A DNA stretch of 59,769 nucleotides from contig NZ_BAMJ01000010.1 of the NCBI RefSeq assembly GCF_000615805.1, positions 1 through 59,769 of the forward strand, read 5' to 3'. The position numbers were made by a program, and so were the translations under genes. Positions within the stretch are counted from its first letter, which is position 1. Every line of letters starts with the position of its first letter. This document shows positions 34,607-43,690 of the stretch, in pieces. This DNA comes from Latilactobacillus fuchuensis DSM 14340 = JCM 11249 (GTDB lineage: Bacteria; Bacillota; Bacilli; Lactobacillales; Lactobacillaceae). The notes below the pieces were generated by a model, which saw only the letters and a program-made list of their open reading frames with translations, was not told where the DNA came from and ran no database searches.

Positions 34607-36901
34607 TTAATCACGAGTCACTGTGTATAAATCAGCACTAACCGTTTCTAAGAGTGGTGATAATTCATCAGTTGCGAGCAACGTTAAGCGGTGCATCGCG
34701 CGTGAACAAATCGTATAGAGCAATTGACGTTGATCTTCGTGATTGTAATTAGCGGCACTAATTTGCCAACCAATAATCGCATCGAATTCCAAGCCTTTCG
34801 CTAAGAAGCTAGGGACAACCAAGGTGCCAGCCGCTAAGCGTTGATTTTCGGAACGAATCAACGTGACTTGCGTGCCGGCCGCCTTGAGTTGTTCAGTCAA
34901 CGCCTGGGCTTGTTCCAAGGTCTTGGCGATAATTGCCGTCGTCAACTGTTCAGCCGTGTTGGCCGCTACTTGGCGTTGCACGTCCGCCACTAAATCAGCT
35001 TCTTGTTGACGCACAATTAAGTTTGGTTTGTCGCCAACCCGGTTGAAGGCTTCGATTTTTTGACCACCCTTTAGGAGGCCCTTGGTGAAGTCGGTGACTT
35101 GTTGCGTCGAACGGTATGAACGGGTCAATTGAACGACTTTCGTATTTTGCGCGTCGAATAATTGTTGGACCTGTTGTAAGAGATTCGAACTATTGCCTTT
35201 GGTGAAAATGGCTTGGTTTAAATCCCCTAATAGGGTGAATCGCGCCTTAGGAAAGTGGAGTTTTAAGAACGCCAATTCGTACGGCGTATAATCTTGAATT
35301 TCATCGATAAAGACGAAACGCATGTCGCGTTCGCCGTGTTTACCGGTCATTAAATCGTAGAGATGGAGATAAGGTGTGACGTCAGCCAAGGTGATCTTTT
35401 TGGCCTTTAATTGGGCCACAAAATTGGTGACGTGAGCTTGCCAATCGGCTTCAGTTAAACCGAAATCAGCTAACTTAACTAACTGGGGCACGACCCGCAT
35501 AAATTGGACGTATTGGGCTTGAATACTCAAGAAACGGTTGCGTTGAATTGATTTTTGTAACGGTTTGAAGGCCTTTAAAACGATTTGCTTGGCGATGTAT
35601 TGGTTCTCATCCCCACCGGTTTTAAAGTCCTTGCCAGCCATCAATTCGCGTAATTCTTCATCGCTGAGATTTTCAGCCCGTTCAGCCACCCACTCAGCCT
35701 TGGTTTCATGACTCATCTTGTGGCTCAAACTCCGCAATAGTTTTTCTTTGGTACCGTCTAATCGATTGCCGAGATGGTAATTCTCGTTGAAGCTATAGTA
35801 AACTTCGGCAATTTTTTCTTTCGTAATGATTGGCCGATCGCCAACTTTCAAATCCCGGAAGCGCATGCCTTCGGTTTCCAAAAAACGCGCGTATTTCTTG
35901 ACGGCTTTGTAGAAGACTAAGCTTTCTTTCAAACGGCTAATCCGACCGTCCGTTTCTGAAATCGGTGTTTCGAATTGATCAAATAAACTTTGTACGTCGA
36001 GATTCGGCAAACGCCGCGCGACGTACTGGAAATAGGTCATCTGAATCATATTTTGTTCGCCTAATTCAGGTAATACATCGGCGATATAATCGTTAAATAA
36101 TTGGTTCGGTGAGAACATGATGACTTGGCTTGAATCCAAGTTACCGCGATACCGGTATAACAAGAAGGCAATTCGTTGGAGAATCGCAGACGTTTTCCCG
36201 GAACCGGCGGCGCCTTGAACAAATAAGAGATCGGCATCAGTATTACGGATAATCTGATTTTGTTCGCGTTGAATCGTGGTCACGATCGTCTTCATCTGCG
36301 TATCGGACTTTTCACCGAGGACTTCGAGCAACATTTGATCGCCAATCGTTTCTTGCGTATCAAATAACGCCTTAATCTGACCGTCTTCGATTAAGAATTG
36401 GCGTTTCAACGAAATATTGACGTCTTGCGGACCATCTGGTGTTTGGTAAGTGACATCGCCCGTCCGACCTTCATAATAAATCGATGAAATCGGCGCCCGC
36501 CAATCATAGATTAAGAAATGATCGTCGCTATCCGTAAATGAACCCAAACCGATGTAGATTGATTCCGATTTTGGTTCGCCTTTTTCTTTAAAATCAATCC
36601 GCGCGAAATAAGGCGTCTTTTCCATTTTCTGTAAAGTCGCTAATTGGCGAGAAGATTGTTGCCAAGAATGATTTCGTTCTTGTAGCATTTGCCGTTGTTG
36701 TTCAATTGAGACGGCAGTTTCAGTCATCGCTGAATCGTTATTAAAATTAAGGCGAACATCATTAAAGAAGTTTTCGTTAATTTCTTGTTCTTCCGATTTA
36801 GCGCGTTTAACCGCACCCTCAAAATGCTTTTCAGCCGTTTTGACCAGGGCCACAATTTCGTTTAAACGGCTTTGTTCTAATGATTTTTGTACGTCAGTCA
36901 A
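34607..36901 (-). CDS. helD: RNA polymerase recycling helicase-like ATPase HelD
   Basis: 764 residues from a TTG at 36901 (SD TTGGAGG, spacing 8); the longer frame would put the SD inside the coding region. It is a UvrD/Rep-like SF1 ATPase that frees stalled RNA polymerase. N-terminal coiled arm (about residues 1-110, charged), Walker A GAAGSGKTSAILQRIA near 230, Walker B-like FIDEIQDYTPYEL, RSYRSTQQV and a C-terminal QLLYTICSRAMHRL. Length and motifs fit class I Bacillus-type HelD. Its upstream sequence AAATTTGGAGGCATTTG recurs before the ABC ATPase at 43466. Confidence 0.93.
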   Translation of the reverse strand: MTDVQKSLEQSRLNEIVALVKTAEKHFEGAVKRAKSEEQEINENFFNDVRLNFNNDSAMTETAVSIEQQRQMLQERNHSWQQSSRQLATLQKMEKTPYFARIDFKEKGEPKSESIYIGLGSFTDSDDHFLIYDWRAPISSIYYEGRTGDVTYQTPDGPQDVNISLKRQFLIEDGQIKALFDTQETIGDQMLLEVLGEKSDTQMKTIVTTIQREQNQIIRNTDADLLFVQGAAGSGKTSAILQRIAFLLYRYRGNLDSSQVIMFSPNQLFNDYIADVLPELGEQNMIQMTYFQYVARRLPNLDVQSLFDQFETPISETDGRISRLKESLVFYKAVKKYARFLETEGMRFRDLKVGDRPIITKEKIAEVYYSFNENYHLGNRLDGTKEKLLRSLSHKMSHETKAEWVAERAENLSDEELRELMAGKDFKTGGDENQYIAKQIVLKAFKPLQKSIQRNRFLSIQAQYVQFMRVVPQLVKLADFGLTEADWQAHVTNFVAQLKAKKITLADVTPYLHLYDLMTGKHGERDMRFVFIDEIQDYTPYELAFLKLHFPKARFTLLGDLNQAIFTKGNSSNLLQQVQQLFDAQNTKVVQLTRSYRSTQQVTDFTKGLLKGGQKIEAFNRVGDKPNLIVRQQEADLVADVQRQVAANTAEQLTTAIIAKTLEQAQALTEQLKAAGTQVTLIRSENQRLAAGTLVVPSFLAKGLEFDAIIGWQISAANYNHEDQRQLLYTICSRAMHRLTLLATDELSPLLETVSADLYTVTRD

Positions 36902-36973
36902 AGCAAATGCCTCCAAATTTCTAAATAAACAGTTTAACACTTATTTCACAAGAGTGCGAGTAAAATCACTCGT

Positions 36974-37327
36974 TTATGGTTGGCCGATTAAATAGCCTGC
37001 CGCGGCGACCAAAATCCCTAGCCCGTAAGTTAATCCTAAATAGCCAAAGAAAATATGATATCGCTGGCGGAACCACAATTGACTCAACTCGCTATTGAAC
37101 GTGGAAAACGTCGTATAGCCGCCGAGCATGCCGGCCCCGAAAAAGGTCGTTAATGGTGAACCGAGTTGGGCCGCGGTCAACCAACCGAGTGCAAAGCTCC
37201 CGGTTAAGTTAATCAAAAACGTAATTAATGGAAATTCGCTAGCAATCTGAGTACCGACTCTAGTTAATTGATAGCGTAGAATCGCCCCAATTGCCGCACC
37301 ACAGCCGACTAGTAGAATCGTTATCAT
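36974..37327 (-). CDS. crcB: Fluoride channel subunit CrcB/Fluc (second copy)
   Basis: 117 residues, four membrane helices. [15 protein letters not shown] at the N terminus and [12 protein letters not shown] near residue 75 are the Fluc signature; F-exporting channels are dual-topology dimers. It overlaps the upstream crcB by four bases (ATGA), giving the heterodimer-type tandem arrangement common in Firmicutes. No fluoride riboswitch found. Confidence 0.92.
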   Translation of the reverse strand: MITILLVGCGAAIGAILRYQLTRVGTQIASEFPLITFLINLTGSFALGWLTAAQLGSPLTTFFGAGMLGGYTTFSTFNSELSQLWFRQRYHIFFGYLGLTYGLGILVAAAGYLIGQP

Positions 37328-37731
37328 TTGACCACCTGCACTTCGCCGTGCTTAGCAAGCAGCTTAACGGCCCAATAATCGGCTAATAAACTGCACGCGA
37401 CCCCGCCAATCAGACTAATACCGAGATACCAACCAAAAGCAGCCAGTTGATGGCTCTGTAATAACCGCAACGCATCGACGCTAAACGATGAAAAAGTCGT
37501 AAAGGCGCCGAAAAAACCGGTCCCGATTGCTAAAGCCAATTGGTCGTTCAAATGATAATGGCCGATGATGTAGCGAATTAAAAACGGTAGACAAAACGCC
37601 CCGATTAAATTGACCGCTAACGTCCCGTACGGAAAACCACCGCTGGCATTGAAGCCCAAGCCGATTAAATAGCGGCTAATGCCACCCAAAAAAGCAAATA
37701 ACCCAACGGCACAACTTTCTTTAATTTTCAT
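37324..37731 (-). CDS. crcB: Fluoride channel subunit CrcB/Fluc (first copy)
   Basis: 135 residues from ATG 37731 (GGGG eight bases upstream; a TTG 21 bases further is possible). Four helices; [10 protein letters not shown] and [16 protein letters not shown] carry the conserved Arg and the GxxTTFSTF fluoride-path motif. Paired with the following gene to make a fluoride exporter that protects enolase and pyrophosphatase. Confidence 0.92.
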   Translation of the reverse strand: MKIKESCAVGLFAFLGGISRYLIGLGFNASGGFPYGTLAVNLIGAFCLPFLIRYIIGHYHLNDQLALAIGTGFFGAFTTFSSFSVDALRLLQSHQLAAFGWYLGISLIGGVACSLLADYWAVKLLAKHGEVQVVK

Positions 37732-37752
37732 CTGACCGACCCCGTTTTCCAA

Positions 37753-38105
37753 AATATCGTACCTTCCATTTTAGCATGTTAATTCCATTTGTAAATTGAC
37801 CCAAAGGACGACCTTTAATTTCTCAACTAACTAGTATATGCCTTCAAACAACTTATTTAGGTGTCGAAAGGCTTTTGAGCATGGCAACCGCGCATGAGTC
37901 ATCGCCTTAATCACACCGCGTGGGACACTCAAATTCAGCTCAATGATCATTTAATTTTGACTGGTAAATAAACAAGCGATTCCGACCGTTCGTCAATAAC
38001 TTGAAAAACAGAATTAAATGCTTGTGATACTTTGCGCTTTTGGCCTAGCACATCACTCATAATAGGTTTATAATAGAACCATCATGATTAAAGGATGGTG
38101 CAGAT
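37753..38105. other. 353-base intergenic region, nothing clear
   Basis: Between divergent crcB and the aminopeptidase. A TATAAT lies about 30 bases before the next gene but lacks a good -35. I see no ORF, repeat unit or riboswitch. Confidence 0.4.
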
Positions 38106-39008
38106 ATGAAACAAGGAACAACAATCCTCACATTGGATAACGGTTATCATTTATGGACTAATACCCAAGGAACTGGCGACATTCACTTATTATGCCTACA
38201 CGGCGGCCCTGGTGGCAATCACGAATACTGGGAAAACTTTGGTGAAGAATTAGCTGACCTTGGCGTGCAAGTTCATATGTATGATCAACTTGGTTCGTTT
38301 TATTCTGATCAACCTGATTATTCAAAACCAGGCAATGACCAGTTATTAACTTATGATTATTTCTTAGATGAAATTGAAGAAGTCCGTCAAAAACTCGGTA
38401 TCGACAATTTCTATTTAATCGGCCAATCATGGGGTGGCGCTTTAGTTCAAATGTATGCTGCTAAATACGGCCAACATTTAAAGGGTGCGATCATCTCAAG
38501 TATGGTTGATGAAATCGACGAATACGTGACAAACATCAACAAGATTCGTGAAAACATCATGACCCCTGAACAATTAAAATTCATGCAAGACTGTGAAGCT
38601 AAAAATGATTACGACAACGACCAATACCAAGCATTAGTTGATAAATTAAACGCTGGCTACGTCGATCGTAAACAACCTTTAGCCATTTCACATTTAATCT
38701 CAACGATGGCCACAGACGTTTACGGCGTCTTCCAAGGCGACAACGAATTCGTTGTGACTGGTAAATTGAAGGATTGGCATTTCCGTGACCAACTCCACAA
38801 GATTACCGTTCCAACGTTAATCACATTTGGCGAACACGAAACAATGCCAATTGCGACTGCTAAAATCATGGCTGAAAAGATTCCACACTCACGTTTGGTC
38901 ACAACACCAAACGGTGGCCATCATCATATGATCGACAACGCACCAGTCTACTTCGATCACTTGAAGACCTTCATCAAGGATGTTGAAGGTAATAATTTCA
39001 AAGATTAA
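38106..39008 (+). CDS. Proline iminopeptidase-family alpha/beta hydrolase
   Basis: 300 residues of the S33 family, cytosolic, no signal peptide. HGGPGGNHEYW forms the oxyanion region, GQSWGGALVQ holds the nucleophile Ser (about residue 107), a late Asp and the His in NGGHHHMIDN complete the triad. It removes N-terminal proline from peptides, important in proteolytic lactic acid bacteria; other specificity cannot be excluded. A tandem array of three palindromic repeat units follows its stop codon. Confidence 0.88.
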   Translation: MKQGTTILTLDNGYHLWTNTQGTGDIHLLCLHGGPGGNHEYWENFGEELADLGVQVHMYDQLGSFYSDQPDYSKPGNDQLLTYDYFLDEIEEVRQKLGIDNFYLIGQSWGGALVQMYAAKYGQHLKGAIISSMVDEIDEYVTNINKIRENIMTPEQLKFMQDCEAKNDYDNDQYQALVDKLNAGYVDRKQPLAISHLISTMATDVYGVFQGDNEFVVTGKLKDWHFRDQLHKITVPTLITFGEHETMPIATAKIMAEKIPHSRLVTTPNGGHHHMIDNAPVYFDHLKTFIKDVEGNNFKD

Positions 39009-39010
39009 GA

Positions 39011-39121
39011 GTGCTGACTCAGCCGTTTAGCTTCTGAGTATAGCCTAAAATGGCGAATTATGACGATTTTAGTCATGATTCGCCATTTGTAGCTAGCCGG
39101 AAGAAGCTGGCTGGGAAGCAC
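39011..39121. repeat. GTGC palindromic unit, type D (array R5, first)
   Basis: 111 bp with ends GTGCT and AGCAC. Arms CTCAGCC..TTAGCTT pair with AAGCTGGCTGGG; core stem TGGCGAATTATGAC / GTCATGATTCGCCA (39051-39085). Starts two bases after the aminopeptidase stop codon. Confidence 0.82.
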
Positions 39122-39128
39122 GTCTAGA

Positions 39129-39245
39129 GTGCTGACTCGAGTTGCTCAGGCTTTGAGGATTAACCTAAAAACAGGCATTATGGGAGCGTTCTTAACCCAT
39201 AATGCCTGTTTTGTAGTTAACCGGAAAAGACTACTCGAGAAGCAC
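39129..39245. repeat. GTGC palindromic unit, type B inverted (array R5, second)
   Basis: 117 bp, same arms as 2640-2756 and 8493-8609 on the other strand (TTGAGGATTAACCTAAAA and TAGTTAACCGGAAAAG). The core stem is different: CAGGCATTATGGG / CCCATAATGCCTG (39172-39208). Confidence 0.85.
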
Positions 39246-39258
39246 GTTTTAATTAAGA

Positions 39259-39362
39259 GTGCTTTTCGTTGCGGGTAGCAACTGAGCATTAATAAAAATA
39301 GCGTATTATGACGATTTTCAGTCATAATACGCTATTTTAGATTAAGCGGAAGTTATTCCAAC
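39259..39362. repeat. GTGC palindromic unit, type C inverted, truncated end (array R5, third)
   Basis: Arms match the type-C unit at 34358-34472 (GTTGCGGGTAGCAAC, GATTAAGCGGA), core stem AAAATAGCGTATTATGAC / GTCATAATACGCTATTTT (39295-39338). The terminal GCAC is not present; the unit runs into the bidirectional terminator. Confidence 0.75.
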
Positions 39363-39363
39363 A

Positions 39364-39413
39364 AAAAAACCACTTCACCCGCCGGAACTAGCCGGTTGTT
39401 GAAGTGGTTTTTT
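39364..39413. terminator. Bidirectional terminator between aminopeptidase and marR
   Basis: AAAAAACCACTTCA and TGAAGTGGTTTTTT with inner CCGGC/GCCGG pairing. Confidence 0.85.
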
Positions 39414-39444
39414 AGTATACAATTGTTGATCAGAACGACCTGAC

Positions 39445-39894
39445 CTAGTCCATCTTTTGGATTTCTTTTGCCAAAAAGCTTTCTAATTGCTTCGTTTCAT
39501 CGAATAATTGGCCTAAATCCGTGTGATGTTGCTGTTGGTAAGCCCGCAACAGCTCGTCTAATTGTGCGGTTAATTGCTGGGTGACCTGCTGACCGGTTTC
39601 ACTCAACGCAATAAAAACTTTCCGTTGATCGGACTCGTCTTTGCGTTCCTTAGTAATCAGTTTCTTGCCATATAAAACGTTCACCTTGCGTGAAATAGCC
39701 GGATTACTGACCGCCAAAATCTGCGCTAACTTCATCACTTCAATTGCGCTATCCTGGGAGACTTTCTTCAAAATTAAATACTGTTCGTAATTCAATCCAT
39801 AGCTTTCCGTTAATTGATTAATTGCATGGTAAATTCGGATCACTTGAATGTACCATTCTTCAAATGATTGCTGTTCATTTTCAACTTGTATCAT
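39445..39894 (-). CDS. MarR family transcriptional regulator
   Basis: 149 residues. Winged helix: AQILAVSNPAISRKVNVLYGKKLITKE (read in parts, about residues 57-85) and the wing DESDQRKVFIALSETG (DxRxxxxxLT type). A cytosolic dimer probably sensing phenolics or oxidants. It is monocistronic between repeats and a divergent gene, with a candidate operator at 39927-39943. Confidence 0.9.
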   Translation of the reverse strand: MIQVENEQQSFEEWYIQVIRIYHAINQLTESYGLNYEQYLILKKVSQDSAIEVMKLAQILAVSNPAISRKVNVLYGKKLITKERKDESDQRKVFIALSETGQQVTQQLTAQLDELLRAYQQQHHTDLGQLFDETKQLESFLAKEIQKMD

Positions 39895-39926
39895 CTTCTC
39901 TAATCCCTCATCTATATCAAATATTT

Positions 39927-39943
39927 AATAATCGAATATTATT
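39927..39943. promoter_or_regulatory. Inverted repeat upstream of marR, possible operator
   Basis: AATAAT-CGAAT-ATTATT, perfect six-base arms, 33 bases before the marR start in an AT-rich region. Chance palindromes are common in such sequence. Confidence 0.35.
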
Positions 39944-40153
39944 GATTTAATTAATAAAGTAGCATATTTTCAGTTAAATTAAAAGGATGATTAACCACCT
40001 TCTATATCAAATTATGGAAATATTTTTCTACGATATTGCTTATTAGCTATACCAATTACCCCACATCCCTTCAATTCTCTTAATTTCCGCTAATATTAAA
40101 GCGCTATCTATGCTAAAATAGGGTTAATAACTAATTTAGTTGGAGGTCGTTAT

Positions 40154-40810
40154 ATGAAACGTATTACTGTTTATTTAGTCCGTCATGGCCAAACTTTTTT
40201 TAACCGGTATAACCGGATGCAAGGTTGGTCGGATAGTCCATTAACGCCTAAAGGCATTGCCGATGCTGAATTAGCCGGTAAAGAACTGTCTAAAATCAAT
40301 TTTGCCCAAGCTTACTCAAGTGATCGTAGTCGAGCGATGGACACTGCCCGCATCATTTTAGGCAAAAGCTTCTATTTAGATACCCCTTACACGATTACCC
40401 TCCATTTCCGTGAAGAATTTTACGGTTATTTTGAAGGTGAAGATTCCCATAAGGCTTGGTACATGACTGGTGCTAGTCATGATGCCCAAACTTTTAAAGA
40501 AATTATTACCAAATACTCGCTCGATGCTTCTAAAGACTTTATGAAGGCTGCTGATCCGTTTCACGATGCTGAAAACGCCGTTGAATATTGGGCGCGGCTT
40601 GGTAAAGGCTTTAAACAACTCCGAGCTGAATGTACCGATGGCGACAAAGTTCTGATGGTCAGTCATGGCACGACCATTCGCAGCATCGTCGGTAAATTTG
40701 GTCAAGGCCAATTCGATGTCAGCGTTAGCCCGATGAATGGGAGCATCACTAAAATCGTCTTGACCGATGAAGGCGTTGATGTTCTGACTTACAACGAAAC
40801 AACCCTCTAA
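40154..40810 (+). CDS. Histidine phosphatase family protein (phosphoglycerate mutase-like)
   Basis: 218 residues. LVRHGQTFFNRYNRMQGWSD gives the RHG phosphohistidine motif and the second-substrate loop; MVSHGTTIRSIVG holds the second His. Length fits cofactor-dependent PGM-like phosphatases, whose substrates vary widely. SD GGAGG. It is followed by a good terminator. Confidence 0.9.
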   Translation: MKRITVYLVRHGQTFFNRYNRMQGWSDSPLTPKGIADAELAGKELSKINFAQAYSSDRSRAMDTARIILGKSFYLDTPYTITLHFREEFYGYFEGEDSHKAWYMTGASHDAQTFKEIITKYSLDASKDFMKAADPFHDAENAVEYWARLGKGFKQLRAECTDGDKVLMVSHGTTIRSIVGKFGQGQFDVSVSPMNGSITKIVLTDEGVDVLTYNETTL

Positions 40811-40815
40811 AGTCC

Positions 40816-40863
40816 AAAAAGCTCAGCAAATTGCCCAATCGCGGCGTTTGCTGAGCTTTTTTA
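40816..40863. terminator. Terminator after the histidine phosphatase gene
   Basis: AAAAAGCTCAGCAAA pairs with TTTGCTGAGCTTTT, then T-rich; it can also serve the convergent ABC permease gene. Confidence 0.85.
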
Positions 40864-40870
40864 TATAGAT

Positions 40871-42693
40871 TTAATCTTGCTTCTTCAAAACAATCCCTTG
40901 GTACAACCAAGTGGTTAATACGTAATACAAACCGTACAAAACAATGAAAATCCCAAACGGTAACCATAGATTATGGTATGGATCGAGCATGATGGTCTTA
41001 AAGAGTTGTAATCCAAATAACACGTGAATCACACCGACAATTCCTGGTAAAAGGAATAAAACCCCAATTTCTTTGGCAATTGATTGGCGCAATAATCCTT
41101 GACGCGTCCCAATTTTATCCAACATGGTATACCGTTTAACGTCGCTAGCAGCACCGGAAAGAATTTTGAACATTAAGCAACTCGCTAACATCGCTAAGAA
41201 GGCAATCCCGAGGAAGAAGCCCATGAATTCAAAGCCGCTGAAGAGTCCGTTGAGCATCGTATAACCCGCATATTTACCACTGTTTAATTCTGGATTTTTT
41301 TGCAAACTAGGATTAGCCGCAATTTGTAATCGATCTAACTGTTTAATCAATGGTAAGTTCGCGGCAAAATCAGCCACTCGGTAAACTTGAACCGTTTTAG
41401 TCGTTCCTTGTAATTGGTCGAAGGTCGTTTCTGAAACCAATTTCGCTTGTTTCGCGAATTGATCCGGTACTTGTAAACTCCGAACCGTATAACCGTCGCC
41501 AATTTGTTTTGTTAATTCAGCGATACTCATCTCTTCAGTCTTAGGTAACTTCATCGATAAGCCACCGTTCGATTTAGAGTAGACCTGTTTCAACAAGGGT
41601 TCTTCAACGAATTCAGCTTGTTGATAATAAATCGTTTGACCAATTTCTTTGGTGTGATAAGTCGCTTGAACTTCAATCCCCGTCAACTGAGCCGCTTTCT
41701 TTTGCGCAGCCTTGGTGGGTTGATTCAAAACGACGTCGTAGGCGCTGGTGGCTGAGGCCATCTTTGGAATCTCACTTTGATAGCCAATCCCAACGGTAAT
41801 CGAGCCCAATGCTAAAGCGAATAACATCGCCACTAACGCTAATATTCTGGTATAGTCTTTAATCCGAAAACCAAGTTGGGCTAATGTAAAATTGTTCAAC
41901 CCGCGATTGGTTAACCAGCTACTCTTCTTCAACATTTTGATTAACCAACCAAAGAAGGCGTTAAAGAGCATGTAGGTCCCAGAGGTAATCGTGAATAACG
42001 CCACAACTAATCCCGGCAATAAGAAGCTGGCAAATTTAATCATCATTAAATAGCCAATCGCAATAAAACTGAGGCCTAAAATGATTTGAATCGCTGTCCA
42101 CCACGGATTATTGCGCACTCGATTAGGTTGTTGATCATCATGTAATAACCGCAAAACTGGCGTCTTCAATAGTTGGAATTGATTGACGACCGCAGCGATA
42201 ATAAATAAGACAATGAAGAAAACGAGTGTCACTAAGACGGCTGGCCAATAAAGTGGTGAGAAATGGGTCACAACAGCATCTAACCGTTTAATTAAAAATT
42301 GACTGACAACTTGGGTTAAACCAACCCCAAGCACCGTTCCAACAAGGGTTGCCAATGTGCCAATCACAATCGTTTCGGTCGCAATTAATTGCGCAATCTT
42401 ACGGCCCTTAGCCCGAGCATCATAAACATCCCGTAATCACGCCGACGCATAGTCATCAAGAAACTATTCGCGTACATCACGTACACTAAGGCAATCATCC
42501 CTAGCAAGACTGAACCGATTTGAAAAATAATCGCCGCCATACCAACGGGTGAATTTCCGGACACAAAGTCCTTATTCATCGCCATCGCTTCAAACATGTA
42601 AAAAATAGCGCTGGCCATAATCAGCCCAGAGAATAGAACGAAATAATCTTTAAAGCGTCCTTTGATTCCGGTTAATGATAATTTCCATAACAT
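40871..42693 (-). pseudogene. BceB-type ABC transporter permease (FtsX family), one frameshift
   Basis: The frame 42693 to 42385 and the frame covering 42367 to 40871 join into about 607 residues when one G is added at about 42412 (GGG to GGGG), which restores MLGAKGRKIAQL, a standard FtsX motif. The protein has about ten helices and one large extracellular domain of about 170 residues (from about GYQSEIPKMAS), the BceB layout for sensing or extruding cell-wall peptide antibiotics. It lies 14 bases after its ATPase. No two-component system is present in the window, but BceR-like boxes precede the operon. Confidence 0.85.
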
Positions 42694-42707
42694 CGCAAGT
42701 CGCCCCC

Positions 42708-43466
42708 TTATTGATTAAATGTCCCTAAGACACCTAGAATTTCTTGATAAAAGGCTTCGCGACTCTTATCACCATGCACTAATTCTTGACCGATTTGACC
42801 ATCTTTGATGAACAAGATGCGTTGACAATAACTGGCCGACAAAGGATCATGCGTTACCAAGAGAATTGATACACGTTGTTCTTCGTTGAGTTCGGCCATG
42901 GTATCCAATAATTCTTTGGCACTCGTTGAATCGAGTGCGCCAGTCGGTTCATCGCCGAATAGAATCGCTGGATTATGAACAAGCGCCCGAGCAGCGGCGA
43001 CCCGTTGCTTTTGGCCGCCGGATAATTCCGTCGGATAGTGATCTAAGATATGGTCGATTGACAGCGTCTGTGCGATTTTAGTCACGGCCACTTTAATCTT
43101 TTTGCTGCTGACATTTTGGAGCGTTAATGGTAAGGCCATGTTTTCATAAGCCGTTAAGTTTTCAAGTAAGTTGAAATCTTGGAACATAAAACCAATTTCT
43201 TTGGCGCGGAAATCAGCCAAAGCGTTGCCCTTTAAATGATCGATGGCTTGGCCGTTGATTGCGACTTGGCCGGTTGTTGGTCGATCAAGGGTTGATAGAA
43301 TGTTTAATAGGGTCGTTTTACCTGAACCTGAAGCGCCCATGATGCCGACAAATTCGCCGCGTTCGACCTCAAACGAAATATTTTTTAATGCGGTATACTG
43401 TTTTTCATTCGGTTTACCGTACGTTTTTTGAACATCTTTGACACTGACTACGATTGGTGTATCCAT
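42708..43466 (-). CDS. BceA-type ABC transporter ATP-binding protein
   Basis: 252 residues from ATG 43466 (SD GGAGG). Walker A GASGSGKTTLLN, Q-loop FMFQDFNLL, signature LSGGQKQRVAAARAL, Walker B ILFGDEPTGALD, the MacB/LolD/BceA subgroup that drives FtsX-type permeases. It is co-transcribed with the permease gene downstream. Regulation by a BceR-like response regulator is suggested by the boxes at 43538-43572. Confidence 0.93.
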   Translation of the reverse strand: MDTPIVVSVKDVQKTYGKPNEKQYTALKNISFEVERGEFVGIMGASGSGKTTLLNILSTLDRPTTGQVAINGQAIDHLKGNALADFRAKEIGFMFQDFNLLENLTAYENMALPLTLQNVSSKKIKVAVTKIAQTLSIDHILDHYPTELSGGQKQRVAAARALVHNPAILFGDEPTGALDSTSAKELLDTMAELNEEQRVSILLVTHDPLSASYCQRILFIKDGQIGQELVHGDKSREAFYQEILGVLGTFNQ

Positions 43467-43537
43467 CACAAATGCCTCCAAATTTAATTTATAACCTAAT
43501 TGTACTGAAAAACAAACGCAAGCGCCCGCTATTTAAA

Positions 43538-43572
43538 TGACAGTTTATGAGATTCAAATGACAAGTTTGTAA
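43538..43572. promoter_or_regulatory. Tandem BceR-like binding boxes
   Basis: TGACAAGTTTGTAA (43559-43572) fits the BceR-type pattern TNACA-N4-TGTAA exactly; a second, weaker copy TGACAGTTTATGAG lies at 43538-43551, 21 bases away, that is two helical turns. They lie 70-105 bases upstream of the ABC ATPase start. Confidence 0.6.
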
Positions 43573-43620
43573 GTTCCGTCTGGCGACTTTTAAAATTTCA
43601 TGTGAAACATTCGAAATGTT

Positions 43621-43649
43621 TTGTCATCTCTAGTCGCTTTGATTATAAT
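43621..43649 (+). promoter_or_regulatory. Promoter of the APC permease gene
   Basis: TTGTCA (43621-43626), 17-base spacer, TATAAT (43644-43649), about 40 bases before the start codon. Confidence 0.78.
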
Positions 43650-43690
43650 TAAAAACTGTTAAGTTTTCAGAAAAAAGGAGTCTTTCTATC

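Noticed and set aside
37732-37800. Possible fluoride riboswitch before crcB
   Set aside because: No matching conserved core; the leader is short.
36901-43482. Identical 17-base leader AAATTTGGAGGCATTTG before helD and the BceA-type gene
   Set aside because: It is mostly the SD and AT-rich flank; similarity may be chance, so no feature is claimed.
43594-43609. Second parS-like sequence AATTTCATGTGAAACA
   Set aside because: Three mismatches to the consensus; more likely chance in an AT-rich promoter region.
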